A stretch of DNA of 64,000 nt from Mytilus trossulus. Taxonomy: Eukaryota; Mollusca; Bivalvia; Mytilida; Mytilidae. The translations under genes and the position numbers were made by a program. Below are positions 12,517 through 24,334 of this stretch, in pieces (position 1 is the stretch's first letter; each line of letters starts with the position of its first letter). The stretch is taken from contig NC_086380.1 in assembly GCF_036588685.1 (NCBI RefSeq), positions 67,716,180-67,780,179 on the forward strand, read 5' to 3'. The notes below the pieces were generated by a model. That model had not been told where the DNA came from and did no database searches. It saw only the letters and a list, made by a program, of their open reading frames with translations.

Positions 12517-13744
12517 TACTTTTAAACGCACATCGTATTGCATTTTAATGTCTCCTACAGACATTCCAGTTTGTTTTACCTTATAAACTAGAAAGATCTC
12601 ATTTTTTTCTGAATGTGAGAACCATTGTTATCGATAAATATTAGACAGTGCTTCACATATGAACGTACAACTTATGTTACGTAGTGGACATTTTGATGAG
12701 TGTCGTAGTGGACAAAACCGTTTCGGTCGTAGTGGACAAAAAGTTTCGTAGTTGACATCAACCCTTTTCTATGTTGATAACATTCTGAAAATTACATGAA
12801 ATTAACCCTTGTTATTTGTTTTGAACGAATAGAATTGACAAAAATAAAATTTCCAATACTTGTTTCGTAGGTGACCGTTTTGTTGTGGACATATTTACAT
12901 GTTTTTTTTCTCTACACAATCTCTATATTTCAATAGTAACAAGAAAGATTATATTCATTAAAACACGTACTAAGCTGTACACTGATTTTGTTTTATAATT
13001 TTAAAACCAGATACTGAAGGAGATTTGAACCGTTTCGAAGTGTACATTAATAAAAATACGGTTTCACTCGTGTCCATTTCATGTGCTCTTTTTTTGTTAA
13101 CAATTAAACTGCCGTTATTAAAACATCATTTCTTTTGTAAGAACCTTATTTTTATATCTCTTGCAAACATTGAGCATGAATGTTGAATAGGGCGTTAGAT
13201 CTAATTCAATGTACTGAATGCACAAAAAAAATACTTGTAAAGATCAGACACATTTAAAAAAAAAAGTGGCTGGGACAAGAAATCACGGTTTTGTAGAAAA
13301 ACGCCAATAAATCGAGAGATATATAAGTAAATTTGTCTTAGATATCAACCCTTAAGTTTCTTCATTTGTTTTTATTTTCCGTTAACGTCATCAATTAACT
13401 GTACATTTGCATTTTAATACACACAATACCATCGAATTACGATTATCAAACAAGAAAAATTCCATAGAGAACGTTACAATTATCATCCCGAATTTTTCAA
13501 CGGCAATTTTCAAAGCACTTAGACAATTCCATTGCACTGTTACGATTCAAATATGATGTAATGGCATAGAAAGACCTTGCAGCTGAGTAACTAGTGACAA
13601 AAACATGCTACATTTGAGAAAAATTACTGTAAAGATTTTAACTATATCTGCCGTCGCCATATTGGGATAATCGTAATTGCAGTTACGATTATCTCTTTAA
13701 TACAAGTGATTTGTTCCAACTTTCCAATTTTTCTCATCCCAGGC

Positions 13745-13910
13745 ATCGATGACCTTAGCCGTATTTGATACAATAATTTGGAATTTTTGGAATAGATCCT
13801 CAATGCCCTTCGACGTAGTACTTGTTTGGCTTTATAACTATTTTGATATGAGCGTTACTGATGAGTCTTATGTAAACGAAGCGCGCGTATTAAATTATAT
13901 TCCTGGTACC
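13745..13910 (+). repeat. Dispersed repeat, family 2 (degenerate)
   Basis: This copy abuts the right end of the 2.6-kb element. It keeps ATGACCTTAGCCGTATTTG and CTGATGAGTCTTATGTA, but stem II is broken (AAC for GAC), GAAA is GAAG, and the GCGTCTGGCGT part is lost. The annotated-size frame at 13749-13955 is an artefact of this repeat. Confidence 0.8.
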
Positions 13911-13974
13911 TTTAAAAACTATTTACACTTGAAATGGGGAAAACATTCTGACTAATTTATAAATTAAGTGCAAG

Positions 13975-14510
13975 AATGGACCCCTTATATATATACTGGT
14001 TGTTTAGCAATAGAAACATTAAAACTATATTTAATAGCTAAGGTAGTATTGGCGAGTCAGTATATTTTTTATTGTTTTTTTTTTAATTTTTTGAAGCATA
14101 CATATAAGTATCGGAGTTTTGGAATACTTGCAACAATTCCTTGTTCCACAAATAAAAAGACAAACTAAAGAAAGTACGACGAAGGACTAGCTTTTAAATA
14201 AACCGCGATAGTAAACTTTAAGTTATCGACGACGAATTGCTAAATTGGTCACGTGACAAATTATCTACCTTACTCTTTGTTTACTGATTTGACAGGTTTG
14301 TTTAATGTCTAATATTACACCGTTTTAAACACTAACATTATCACTAATGATATGTAATTGATCTGTGCTGTACATATTCAATCAATTGAAAAGTTTTAAA
14401 ATACAAAAAATATTTGGAATCATTGTGAATTATTGACTCTCTCATTCTACTTTCGTTTTCCGTCCGCTTTTTCTTGATTCAAATGAAATAGTGAATAGTT
14501 TTATTATTAG
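13975..14510 (+). promoter_or_regulatory. Predicted promoter and non-coding exon 1 of B-box gene A (module copy 2)
   Basis: This is strongly similar to 57850-58370 upstream of gene C, beginning with GTTTAGCAATAGAAACAT and continuing to CATTCTACTTTCGTTTTCCG. The core is CTTTTAAATAAACCGCGAT at 14191-14209, a TATA-like A/T stretch with a fixed GC block. It is followed by GGTCACGTGACAAATT (E-box palindrome CACGTG) and TTTACTGATTTGACAG|GTTTGT, a donor-like site after 14295. Conservation of this arrangement before A, B and C is the evidence for a promoter plus untranslated exon. The predicted intron would run 14296-33360. RNA evidence is not available to me. Confidence 0.55.
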
Positions 14511-14608
14511 TTAGTAATTTTACCTGACCATATCGGGAAATAGGTATTTAGTCGGATCTTAACACGTACGTGTGATTTGTTTAAACCGGTTTTCGATAAA
14601 AAATATAC

Positions 14609-15402
14609 AACAGAGAGCAGAATAAAAAAGGAAAAAACAAATTTTCCTCTTTTTTTACTCTAATTTCTGACAAGTGCAATTAGAGGCCAAAATAAGACCA
14701 GAACGTAATAAATTTATTCTATAATCCATGTATTTGAGAAAAAATCATGAAAAACAAAGACAATTATGTTTTATTAGTATTTATTTGATACATTTCAAAA
14801 TAAATTTATACTGAATTCTACACTTTACTGTCCATTTTCATTCAACTCTCCGTAAATGATGCAACTTAGAATAAATTTATTCTAAATGCATGGTGCTTTC
14901 TGTATATAATCATTTATAAAATAAATTTATTATAAAGAGCCTTGATATCTATTATCAGTTCGAGAAAATCATAGAATAAATTTATTCTACATTTAATGTA
15001 ATTTATGATTATAACAATATTTAAAATAAATTTATTTTGAAAGTCCAGTAATCTGTATGCTGAGGCTGTGTTACAGAATAAATTTATTCTACATTTAATG
15101 TCATTTATGATTATAATAATATATAAAAAAAAAATATTTTGAAAGTAAAGTAATCTGTATGGTGAGGTTGAGGCACAGAATAAATTTATTCTATGTTCAA
15201 TGTGATTTTTGTCTTGTATAATAATATATAAAATAAATTTATTCTGAAAGTACAGTTATCATATTAAGGAGGCGACACAGAATAAATTTATTCTACATTC
15301 AATGTGGATTAAAAGTATTATCATATATAAAATAAATCTATTTTGATAGTACAGTAGTTGTGTTAACTTATAAGGTTGAGACACAGAATAAATTTATTCT
15401 GG
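14609..15402 (+). repeat. Left inverted arm with about 102-bp palindrome-bearing units
   Basis: The outer 110 bp is unique sequence. Inside it AATAAATTTATT palindromes recur with spacing near 102 bp: AGAATAAATTTATTCT starts at 14868, 14973, 15075, 15177, 15279 and 15385. A second palindrome, ATAAATTTATTT, lies midway in most units. The right arm carries the same seven palindromes in mirror order. Confidence 0.9.
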
Positions 15403-18019
15403 TTATAAAAATATGTAAAATTTGTTTAGGAAAAAATACACTGATCTGTAAGAATACATCAGGCTACATAGAATAATTTTATTTTAAACCAGCAGTATTT
15501 TTTATAATATTTGATATGTTCACATAATAAATTTACCTTGACAATACATTTAGGTAATAAAAAATGTGTTCCTATATAATTTTCCATCTTTCATGTCTAT
15601 TTAATAACATATAACATTCATAAAAATGTATTTTATTTGAAGTTGCGATCTGACTATTTTTGTTATATGGGACTGAATAGAAAAACTGTGCAGCAATTTA
15701 AAAAAAAAAATATCAACATATAAATGTAAAATAAACAGATAAGAAATAGTAAAAGTTCAACAGGTTTTTCTAAAATTGAAAATAAATCTTTTTTATAAAC
15801 ATGTCTTTCTCTGTAAATGAACGTGCTATGAATTGTTCTTTTTCTTGCTTCTGGATAGGCCTGATCTGAAAGAAGTAACGACAAATTCAAAACAATTTCA
15901 AACATTTTTAGTTATCATACCAAAATTTATTATATTTGATGAAGAAACTGTCTGTCTTTCTTTTATTTATGGTGTCTATTTTGTTAATATAATATTATTC
16001 ACTCTTTTAATTGTCATTAATAACAGTCTTGCTCAGTGTTGAAGTCCGTACTTTGACCTTTGATGATTTACTTTTATAAATTGTGACTTGGATGGAGAGT
16101 TGTCTCATTGGCACCCATACCACATCTTCTTATATATATATATATATATTGCCTCTGGATACAGCAAGATAAAGATGGCTATGCTATGCACTTGAACTAA
16201 CCCGAATAATTCAGTTATATTCCGCTGATCTACGAAGGCTACATTAACCTCGTGTTGGAGAAAATCGGACACAGAAAGGGCTTGAATTATTCGAGCTACA
16301 CTTGAACAGCAGTTGTTGAATTTTTATACAATAAAGGGATTAACGTACAGTAACTCATTAAACTTTTACAATTTAAAAGTCAACACTCTATCAAATTAAA
16401 AACTCATTATTACATACCTAATCTCCATCTTCAGAAACACTGTATAAGTATGGACTGAATAACAATCTAATCTTTTTTGCTGGTGTTGCATAACATTTTT
16501 CTCACTCTACAAGAAATATTTGAAGTTAAAATGCAGGAACACTTACTCTGTTATTAATTTTCTTCAGGCATATTTCTTTATTTTTTATCAGGATTGGCAT
16601 GAATCGTTTCCAACTTCCTGAATATGCATGTAATATTTGCCATTGGACATTCAGCCAGTCATGATCAATCAATCAATCAATCAATCATAGAGTCTTAAAA
16701 CAGATGAATGGTTCATGCCTAGGAGACAGCGAACTGAAGACACACATTACAATTAAAAAACAGGGTTCATTAAGTTTTAAACAACACACAGGACTTGTGT
16801 TGACAATACTTTTACCTACCCCATTCAACATACCAGAAACAAGTAAGACATGTTTCAAAAAGAACAGCAGCTTCCTCAGGCAAAAGTATGAGTAATGTAC
16901 CCAACACATTCCCCCATTCAACAAAATATCCATTTTCCTGTCAAAATGTTAAAGATGCTCCTTCGGCACTCTGATACAAAAATATATTGAAATTTAGGTA
17001 CATGTACATTGTCAACATTTTACACATTTTATTACCCAAATATGAGTGCAAATGTCTCGCCTTTTTCTTACTTATCATTCAAATCATGTTGAAAGTCTTT
17101 AGTATGTAGGTTTTACTACAAATATCACGTATACTTAACATTAGCAATGCACAACTACAATGTATGATTGTTGTCATGTATACTATTAAACGAGAAGACC
17201 TCATTTTGTGTGTCGCTTCTCTTCCTTCCACCACGATAAATTATTCATCATGACTCGACCAAAAACCTTAACCTGCAGCAGGACAGACGGAAGGACGAAC
17301 AAACGAACGCACGCACAGATTCGCAGACTAGAAAACACAATGCCAAAAGATGGGGCATAAAACTTATTGTTGAAATTGAAAGTAGTGAGTTGGCAAAAAA
17401 GAAAGTAGGGTAGGGATAAGAGGGAATCAGGACTTTTTCGGAACCTCGGGATTTTGGGATTGACCCTTACGGGATCCGGGAATATATTTTTCGATTTCGG
17501 GATATGAATTTCTTTAAATTTTGCATCTCGTGATTTCGTGTTTTTAAGCCGGGGATTTCGGGATCAGGACCCCTCCGACCACCCCTAAAATTAGCTTTAG
17601 TCGGTCAGTCATATATACAAGATTCATATCCTACCATTGGCATGTTGATAATGCCCTCATAAGAAAAAGCACTGATGGATTGTCCTAGAAGCATATTTTA
17701 TTAGACTAATATATTAATACATGTTTGGAGCGGTGCAAATTTTACCAAAAGATGCATTGTAGCAAAGGAGAAGAGTAATTGTTGTCTGAGACCAGAGACA
17801 CAAAAAATATTGAATTTAACAGAAAGGAAACAAATATCAGACTTTGAAAAAAGGGAGAGGGATTTTAATACTTTTATGAAATTCTCCATACATAATATCT
17901 TTTTAATACAAAAAATCATCCCAGTTCACAAGCTGTATATGACCGCGATTTTGTGGGTGTGTTCTGGTGTTGCTAATAGTACCTGAGAATCAGATCTTAA
18001 TACAACATCTTATCATCAA
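15403..18019. other. Element interior: repeat fragments, no gene
   Basis: A family-1 SINE-like copy with a TA-repeat tail lies at 16035-16150. A sequence with ATGCATGTAATATTTGCCAT and an (ATCA)n microsatellite lies at 16600-16690. A GGACGAACAAACGAACGCAC-type simple tract with ATGCCAAAAGATGGGGCATA lies at 17215-17360. A GGGATTTCGGGATCAGGACC-type dispersed repeat lies at 17410-17590. Small frames here (62-82 residues) have no recognisable domain. Confidence 0.6.
16035..16150 (+). repeat. SINE/MITE-like dispersed repeat, family 1
   Basis: It contains TTGAAGTCCGTACTTTGACC, GGATGGAGAGTTGTCTCATT and CCACATCTTCTTATATAT and ends in a TA microsatellite. Copies lie at 19440-19645, 25790-25850 and 41543-41652 (plus), and at 52228-52355 and 54842-55050 (minus). 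Older relatives are near 36690, 40855, 55625 and 61130. The simple-sequence tail suggests retroposition; no clear A or B box was seen. Confidence 0.85.
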
Positions 18020-18790
18020 ACAATTAGGTTAAGGTCATGTTACCCCGACAAATAGACATGACACCACAGTTGTCATGGTTGTTCCATACACTACATATTA
18101 TTGACCTATTGCTTAGAATGCCCGAAAAATTGACCCAACCACACAACTAAAAATTGTCCAATGAACCATAAAAATGAGGTCGAAGTCAATTGAGACCTAT
18201 CAGACGGACATTTCCAGCTGACAATGATTCCATACATGATACACATTATATTGGTACCCTACTGCTTAAGGCATCTAAGAAATAGACCAAACCACAACAC
18301 CATACATCGGCCAATGAACTATGAAATTGAGGCCAAGGTCAGACGGAACCTATCGGGTGGATATGTACAGCTTACAATCATTTCAATAATCAATACAGCA
18401 AATATAGATGACTGACTAGTTACAGTATCTAGATACAGTCTTGCTTAAGTTACTTTATCTTTGATAAATGATCCATGGAATAAGGTCCAGGTCAGGTTCA
18501 CCCTACATGTACCTAGCTGACGAACATTTAAATGTTGTTAGGAACCCATATACCAAACATAGTTATCATATTACTCATAATAAGTGAGTTTTTTATTTAA
18601 CAAAACAAAATGTATCAAGCAGTTACTGAACCATGAAAATGAGGTTGCCGGGACATTGATATATGACAGACGGAAATTTCGTAACATATCGTATGAAACA
18701 TTTAGATTGTCTAACCTATGAAATATAATGCTTCAAACAAAGAGTGTACACCATCGTCGCCGGTGCCGCTGGGTTGCAATACCTACTATG
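18020..18790. repeat. Degenerate tandem array, about 155-bp unit
   Basis: Landmarks such as GAACCATAAAAATGAGGTCG recur as related but diverged versions near 18163, 18318, 18470 and 18630. Each is followed by an AGGTCA-type motif, a CAGACGGAC block and a TGACCTATTGCTTA-like block. Four to five units are recognisable. No coding capacity. Confidence 0.7.
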
Positions 18791-18964
18791 TCTCGCATAC
18801 AGGCGTCGTAGAAAGAAAAACACATCACTGCACAACAGACATGAACGTTTCATATAAACCTCTGAAGAAAGAGATACCTTTCTGAGAAAATTTATTTTTT
18901 CCAAATAGGACCCATTAATTTGTATTCATGCTTGACTATATTTCTTCCAGAGTTTAATCGTTAG

Positions 18965-18988
18965 TACACATGATATATATCATGTGTA
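18965..18988. repeat. 24-bp perfect palindrome
   Basis: TACACATGATAT is followed immediately by its reverse complement. It is isolated, with no neighbouring gene; function unknown. Confidence 0.8.
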
Positions 18989-19439
18989 TGCTACACTTTT
19001 ACCATTATATAATATTTATGAAAAATTCACTGTTGTCAAAGTGTGTACATTTCCCTCGAGATACAATGTATATTATTTACCATTTAAAATTCCTTAATTT
19101 TGCAGTCAGAATTAATACATTTTTTTAAAAATTATTCGAAAATGCCTGCCCATAACAAGTATAAATTTGATGACCATTCAGGCATTCATTTGAGAAGAAA
19201 GATTTGACTGAGGTGTGTCTTTTCAAAGAGGTTCTTTTAGTTCAAAAAGGACATCGGTGGTCTACTAAAATAGTGCATAGTTAAGAAAGTTTGTCAACAG
19301 AAGGCATGAAAGGCTTATAAGGTTTGGATCCATTAAAACGTTTAATCCCGCTGCAAATGTTTGCACCTGTCCTAAGTCAGGAATCTGATGTACAGTAGTT
19401 GTCGTTTGTTTATGTAATATATACGTGTTTCTCATTTTG

Positions 19440-19645
19440 TTTATATAGATTAGACCGTTGGTTTTCCCGTTTGAATGGTTTTACACTAGTAATTTTGGGG
19501 CCCTTTATAGCTTGTTGTTCGGTGTGAGCCAAGGCTCCGTGTTGAAGGCCGTGCTTTAACCTATAATGGTTTACTTTTTAAATTGTTATTTGGATGGAGA
19601 GTTGTCTCATTGGCACTCACACCACATCTTCCTATATCTATTATA
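19440..19645 (+). repeat. SINE/MITE-like dispersed repeat, family 1 (long copy)
   Basis: This is a longer copy that includes the 5' part (AGACCGTTGGTTTTCCCGTT, TTTTGGGGCCCTTTATAGC) and the 3' part with GGATGGAGAGTTGTCTCATT. The reverse-oriented copy at 54842-55050 has the same extent. Sequence before it (19320-19440) resembles the family-3 left part (CCGCTGCAAATGTTTGCACC). Confidence 0.85.
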
Positions 19646-21173
19646 ATATCTATGTTAATATTTATAAATACATAAACTAGATACTTACATGATTTATTTC
19701 TTATCTAAGATCGGTATTTAATTGCCTAGATTGAATTGCTTTGGCCTAGCGTGTTAAGTATTTGTAGATTTATTGTTTTCGTAAACTTTAGCAGACTGTC
19801 TGATTGACTGTTAACTTTAATGTATGATGCAGCTGTGTTTGAACTGTAATCATTTCTAATTAGAGCCGTACAATTTATGTTCCTGTTTGTTTATATTCTG
19901 TTCCAATACTTCCGATACTATTCTTTCTATTTTTTGTTCATTATTCTCTCTTCTGTAAACCCCCATCCACAGCCTCAGGTATAGATGAAGTGTGACTGTC
20001 ATATACATGAGGCCTGGTCTAGTAATGTCAGCAGTGTGATCTGCACATATATCATTTTGTAGAAAAAGATGAACGGGTGGCGTTATACATTGTTTTGATG
20101 TAAGATATGATACATCTTTTCTATAAAATCGATTGATTGACAGATTGGTGGTTGCAGAACGTGCAGTGTCAAATAGTTCATGCATACATGCACGGAACGA
20201 AAAGCTATTTTAAAACAATACATACCATGGGGAATACCTGCAATAAAGGGTAGACCAGGATCTCGAGACCAGGATGAAGTTCGGTAAACTTTTTATACGG
20301 GTTTTACATTTTTTCTATTTTGGCGGATGAAGACAATTCTATTCCCAAGTCACCCTTAAGTGTCCATAAAATCAGCAGCACCCATACATATATACCTTCT
20401 TTCCAATCTTTTAAAACAAATAAAAGAAAGGATAAGACAAAATGATACACATTCTCAAACGACTATTTTATCGGTAATAATACTTGAGGGTCTTGTTGGA
20501 GTTGACAGATTATCAAATAACGCGATTGGGAAACGCGGAATAAAGGACAAAAAATATAGCATATACAAAAAAAATATAAAGAATAGAAAATAAAAGGATG
20601 ATCAAAAAGAGAATAATGAGCAAAATTATAATATTAGAATAGAAAAAATGTTTTAAAAATTAAAAGAATACAAAATCGATGGACCATCCATCCAGACCAT
20701 TATATTTTTTTTGTTGTCCATTTTTAACATATTATTTTATTTGAAAGATATAAAATGAACATACATTAATAACCTCTATGAAATGACACAGATTCAAATA
20801 ATTTGCAACCTTCGATTTGTTTAATTTATGTTAGCAAACAAGTGCCGCATATCTATCAGAAGTTGTAAAATAATTATTACTAATTACAACAAACGCGGCT
20901 TAAAAGCCTTATCAATTTTATGTAATGCACGCGTACGTTGACTGTAGGCACCCTAGTGTTACCACATGCCGAGAAGTCTTCAAATGGAAACACAAGATAA
21001 TTAATGACAAGACGTAGGACACTTAATTAAACTGGACCCCTGTTGTGTTCACTTATCGCTACACTGACGGTGCGAAGCTATAGATGGAATGGCGGACCAG
21101 TTTATATGACACTGATCTGTAATTTTGTATAATATGATCACTTGGTATTTCTCTCTATGTACGTGCAACGAAG
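19646..21173. other. Element interior, no supported gene
   Basis: The longest frame, 19856-20185 on the minus strand (109 residues), has no domain, no good start context and no splice-site support. The remaining sequence is AT-rich and unremarkable. Confidence 0.45.
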
Positions 21174-21278
21174 ATGACAGACAGTGGACATCAACAGGAG
21201 GAAAGACAAGTTAAACATAGAAGGGATAGTTTTCCAGTTTCGTTTATGAAACATTCATCACAGTTCAAGAAATTGGAG
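21174..21278 (+). CDS. Candidate first coding exon of an unknown gene (partial)
   Basis: ATG at 21174 has AAG before it (A at -3). It opens a 35-residue hydrophilic frame (MTDSGHQQEERQVKHRRDSF...) that reaches GAG|GTTAGT, a plausible splice donor after 21278. Unspliced, the frame would close at a TAG near 21334. Balanced codon content and low A/T compared with the neighbourhood make it look more exon-like than any nearby frame. No partner exon was identified and I do not recognise the protein. It sits inside the 17.2-kb segment, so it would be a captured host fragment or an element gene remnant if real. Confidence 0.25.
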
Positions 21279-21334
21279 GTTAGTTTTGCTCAGTTTACTA
21301 GAGGTGGGGTGAGGGGTGGGGGTCAAGGATACTA

Positions 21335-22025
21335 GGGTCCCGTCATGGATACCCGACATATATGCTCAATGCATAATAGACAATATAAACAAGTACAATT
21401 TGGAATAAAACATTTATGGAACTCCAAAACTGATTATGATAACGATAATCATATCATTAAAGAAAGAGGTGTATCATGAAGCAAAGCTTAATGCTATAAC
21501 TAAATTTGACTATATTACTCTGACAATTTGTTTTATCACAAAGATAAATTTATATACTACAAGTGTGGACACAGACCAGTGTGGATAGTATGTTTGGGTT
21601 TTTGACAGTGTTTTGTATGACAAAAGAAATTCTTTGTTATCTCCATTGGTTTCTATATTATTAAGTATGTTGCATAATATGACAACTAACCTGAGCATTA
21701 GCAGAGTTGTTTATTTTATATTTAGTTTTTTTTATTTTCAAGACGGCCATAAAAGAGCTCGAGACACTAATTGCATCAGTTACCAAATGATTATGTCAGA
21801 TAGAGTATGTTCCACATTCTTGATTTTGGATACATTTTGAAGCTAGTAGAAGAGGAACACATAACAAGTTAATGTTTTCATGATGTGTTTTTTTTTTTAT
21901 ATTGGAGATGGTATCTGAAAACATGCGAACATAAGTTTGAACGTAAAATTATTAGATAAATATTATTTATTATCTTAAGTTTAATTATTATGATATTAAT
22001 AATGTTTCTAATTGGTAATCTCATT
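21335..22025. other. Element interior, no supported gene
   Basis: AT-rich sequence with a short hairpin-like ATGATAACGATAATCAT near 21437. Frames at 21510-21840 overlap on both strands and show no domain. Confidence 0.45.
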
Positions 22026-22033
22026 ATTATTTC

Positions 22034-22997
22034 GGGCAGAACCAATTTGCGCCAATTGCAGTTTTGAAAAGGTATTATTTGCGCCACTCTCTTTTATTTT
22101 GATGGTATTAATTGCGCCAATAAGTGAAATGAAATTGCGTCACATTAACCTGTTAATATTTTTTTTTACCTATATTATACCTGTACATGTTTTACATATA
22201 TCAAGTCAAGACAAACACTTTATGAAAGTCTCACCACTTGTTACATATAAAATATACAGCTTTTTAAAACACAAGATAACAACACGAGTCACTCTACAAA
22301 GAGTTTTGAGAGACTATAAAACAATTTTTCTTAAAATTATAATACAAGTACAAGTCAACTATCACGAGTATAAAATACATTTCCGCTTTATGAAAATTTC
22401 ACAGCAGATTGTGGCAGTATACAATACCACATCTTCATTTGTAAAAAGAAATATAACTATTTCATTATCAGTCTCCAGAAATTAGAACGTCAAATGTTGA
22501 GATCTGCGAGCATAAGAAAAGCAACCAATATGTTTTCAGAGCGACTTTCAAAAATAATAAATTCAGAGATCTTCAAAATTGAAGATTTTTTTTTTAGAAA
22601 AGAATGATTTAAAATATGTGCGTCAGTTTATGTATAGAGAGAGAGAAGTAAACCGCGTACGGCTTACCTTAAAAATGAAGCAGAATTTCAGAATATTGAA
22701 TGATATGGGTGTTGCTACAAACAAAGTTGATGATTTTGTATTTTGTAACGATCCACAAAGCGGGATAATTTTATTAGGCTATTTTCTGTGTACAATGTCA
22801 GAGGATTTTTTTGCTGATGGTACCTAGTCAAATTTTAGTTGTTATATAAAAATAAATAAAATTGGCGCATTTAGAGGATTATTTTATTGGCGCAATTGAT
22901 ACCTATAGTTTTGAAAAATAGGTGGCGCAAAAGAAGTATTGGCGCAATTAAGTTGTGGCGCAAATGAGTTACTTTTTGGCGCAAAAAGATATCGCCC
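22034..22997 (+). mobile_element. Non-autonomous Mutator-like (MULE) remnant with TTGCGCCA-rich termini
   Basis: It is flanked by an 8-bp direct repeat ATTATTTC (22026-22033 and 22998-23005). The ends begin GGGC and contain several TTGCGCCA motifs in each terminal region, inverted relative to each other (left about 22045-22120, right about 22860-22985). The inside retains a transposase fragment (22579-22827). Eight bases is within the range reported for MULEs; P elements also make 8-bp duplications, but the protein fragment favours MULE. Confidence 0.75.
22579..22827 (+). pseudogene. MULE transposase fragment (N-terminal to catalytic DGT region)
   Basis: The frame of about 82 residues reads REREVNRVRLTLK, then DDFVFCNDPQSGIILLGYF, then FFADGT directly before a TAG. 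In FLYWCH/MULE-type transposases a block of this form (NDxxxGI...LG...FADGTF) precedes the catalytic core and the first catalytic aspartate lies in the DGT motif. Everything downstream of DGT is missing, so no active enzyme can be made. The assignment is from family pattern memory, not a search. The 157-residue frame at 22012-22485 spans the terminal repeat and is not a separate gene. Confidence 0.6.
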
Positions 22998-23005
22998 ATT
23001 ATTTC

Positions 23006-24059
23006 CTACTGGTGAAAGTTGAAGTAATCTTTAAACATTTAAAAAATTAAAAAGTTAACTTTCTTTACGCTTAGTCTTAGAACAGCTGTTTGGACACACT
23101 AGCTATGAAATTGTTGCATAGAAAGATGGAAAATGTACCTATTATTTTAGCAAAAAGTGAAAGATACCCATGGGCGGGACCAATCATTTTTAAAAGAGGG
23201 TTCTAAACATTTGTTCCAATTTAAAACCAATGATCGTAAAAAAAAAGGTGTTCAAAGCACAGAACCCTAACTGGATCCGCCACTGAATCCAAAGGATATT
23301 TGTACTCATAAGTCTATGAAAAAATAACACACCATTGCGAAAAATGAATAAACGAGCAAGAGATTATTTTATGTAAAAAAACCAGTTTTGAACATTTTCA
23401 TAAGTACCTAAAGAACTGTACTCACACTCTTATGGAATCTGTTTGGCACACAGAATAATTGACAAAAAGTCTGCATCTTCGTGGATAACATGACCATTTC
23501 AGTCAAAATATAATACGCTGTTCTTTATAAGTCACCAGACACTTCTATCAAAATGAATTTGTTTAAAGAAACACAAAAGTTTAAAAGGCAGATAAAATGG
23601 CAGAAGTTACTACAACCACAGAGAACATTAGGGACGGATATATTTTGAGGAAAATATTTAGAGGTAATTTAAAAGATTAAACTTTTAACTGGCTAGAAAG
23701 AAGTATCTCAGAATGCTGAAATTAAGAATCATAATTGTTTTTGAAAAGTGTTCTTTCTTATCTCGTTGCAAAAGGTTTTGAAAGTGCTGTTTTAAATATA
23801 ATTCTTATTATGACAATTGAAGTTCGGTCGGAATAGTTATTAGTGAATTAAAAGTCATTATTTTAAGAATGCGTGCAAAGAATCGGTTACTCTATGAAAA
23901 GGAATATATTATGAATTTTAGAGCGAAGGCCTGATATGTGATGTGCAGTTGTACAATCATTTGCACATCTTATTTATACGGCGATGAGATCTGGCTGCTC
24001 CTTCAGTCCTTGTACATCTCTCTGGAACATTTGCTTACTTTACAAGTTACAGTTCGTTT
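23006..24059. other. Element interior, no gene seen
   Basis: AT-rich. A dispersed-repeat fragment with GGATCCGCCACTGAATCC lies near 23273-23290. No frame of note. Confidence 0.45.
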
Positions 24060-24334
24060 TTGATAAGGTTAGTGTAAGATGTTGCAAGACTTTAACCATC
24101 CTGAGTTATGCCCATTTATAAACATAAAAATAGCTGGATGTTTCGCTTCTGTTCTGTAACTTAAGTTTGCCTCAAGCAAATGTAAAAAATCGTATATACA
24201 ATGCATATTACCATAAAACACAGATCAAGATTTAAATTGAGTGGCCTAACTTCTACCGTTCTTGAGTTAAGGCCATTTATAAACATACAAAATGCTGAAT
24301 GTTTCGTTTCCGTCCATTAACTTTTAATTAGTTT
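24060..24334. repeat. Diverged tandem duplication providing an empty site
   Basis: GCCCATTTATAAACATA...GCTGGATGTTTCG (about 24110-24150) recurs as GGCCATTTATAAACATAC...GCTGAATGTTTCG (about 24272-24310). In the first copy TAACTTAAGTTTGCCTCAAG is uninterrupted; in the second the same place (TTTTAATTAGTTTG) is split by the 3.7-kb element, with GTTTGCCTCAACC resuming at 28011. Confidence 0.75.

Larger units (their letters stand above)
11091..13708. mobile_element. 2.6-kb element with 236-bp terminal inverted repeats and 6-bp target duplication
   Basis: The left arm 11091-11326 and right arm 13473-13708 are inverted copies differing at scattered bases, both beginning CACTKGTATTAAAGAGATAA. Just inside the end is an 11-bp palindrome (GATAATCGTAA / TTACGATTATC). 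Both ends abut ATTTGT (11085-11090 and 13709-13714), a good 6-bp target duplication. The interior has no transposase-like frame. It carries a nested family-3 repeat (11740-11890) and a cluster of GTTTCGTAGNGGACA motifs (12485-13046). It is non-autonomous; I cannot assign a superfamily. Alternative ends at the inner TTAA pairs (11099-11102, 13697-13700) were considered, but the inverted match continues 8 bp beyond them. Confidence 0.85.

Noticed and set aside
11099-13700. TTAA at both ends suggesting a piggyBac or Kolobok element
   Set aside because: The inverted match continues 8 bp beyond the TTAA on both sides to CACT, and ATTTGT then flanks both ends, a better target duplication.
16035-16150. 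tRNA-derived SINE with pol III promoter
   Set aside because: I could not see convincing A and B boxes in any family-1 copy, so it is only called SINE/MITE-like.
22012-22485. 157-residue plus-strand frame
   Set aside because: It begins outside the MULE remnant, runs through its terminal repeat and has no domain.
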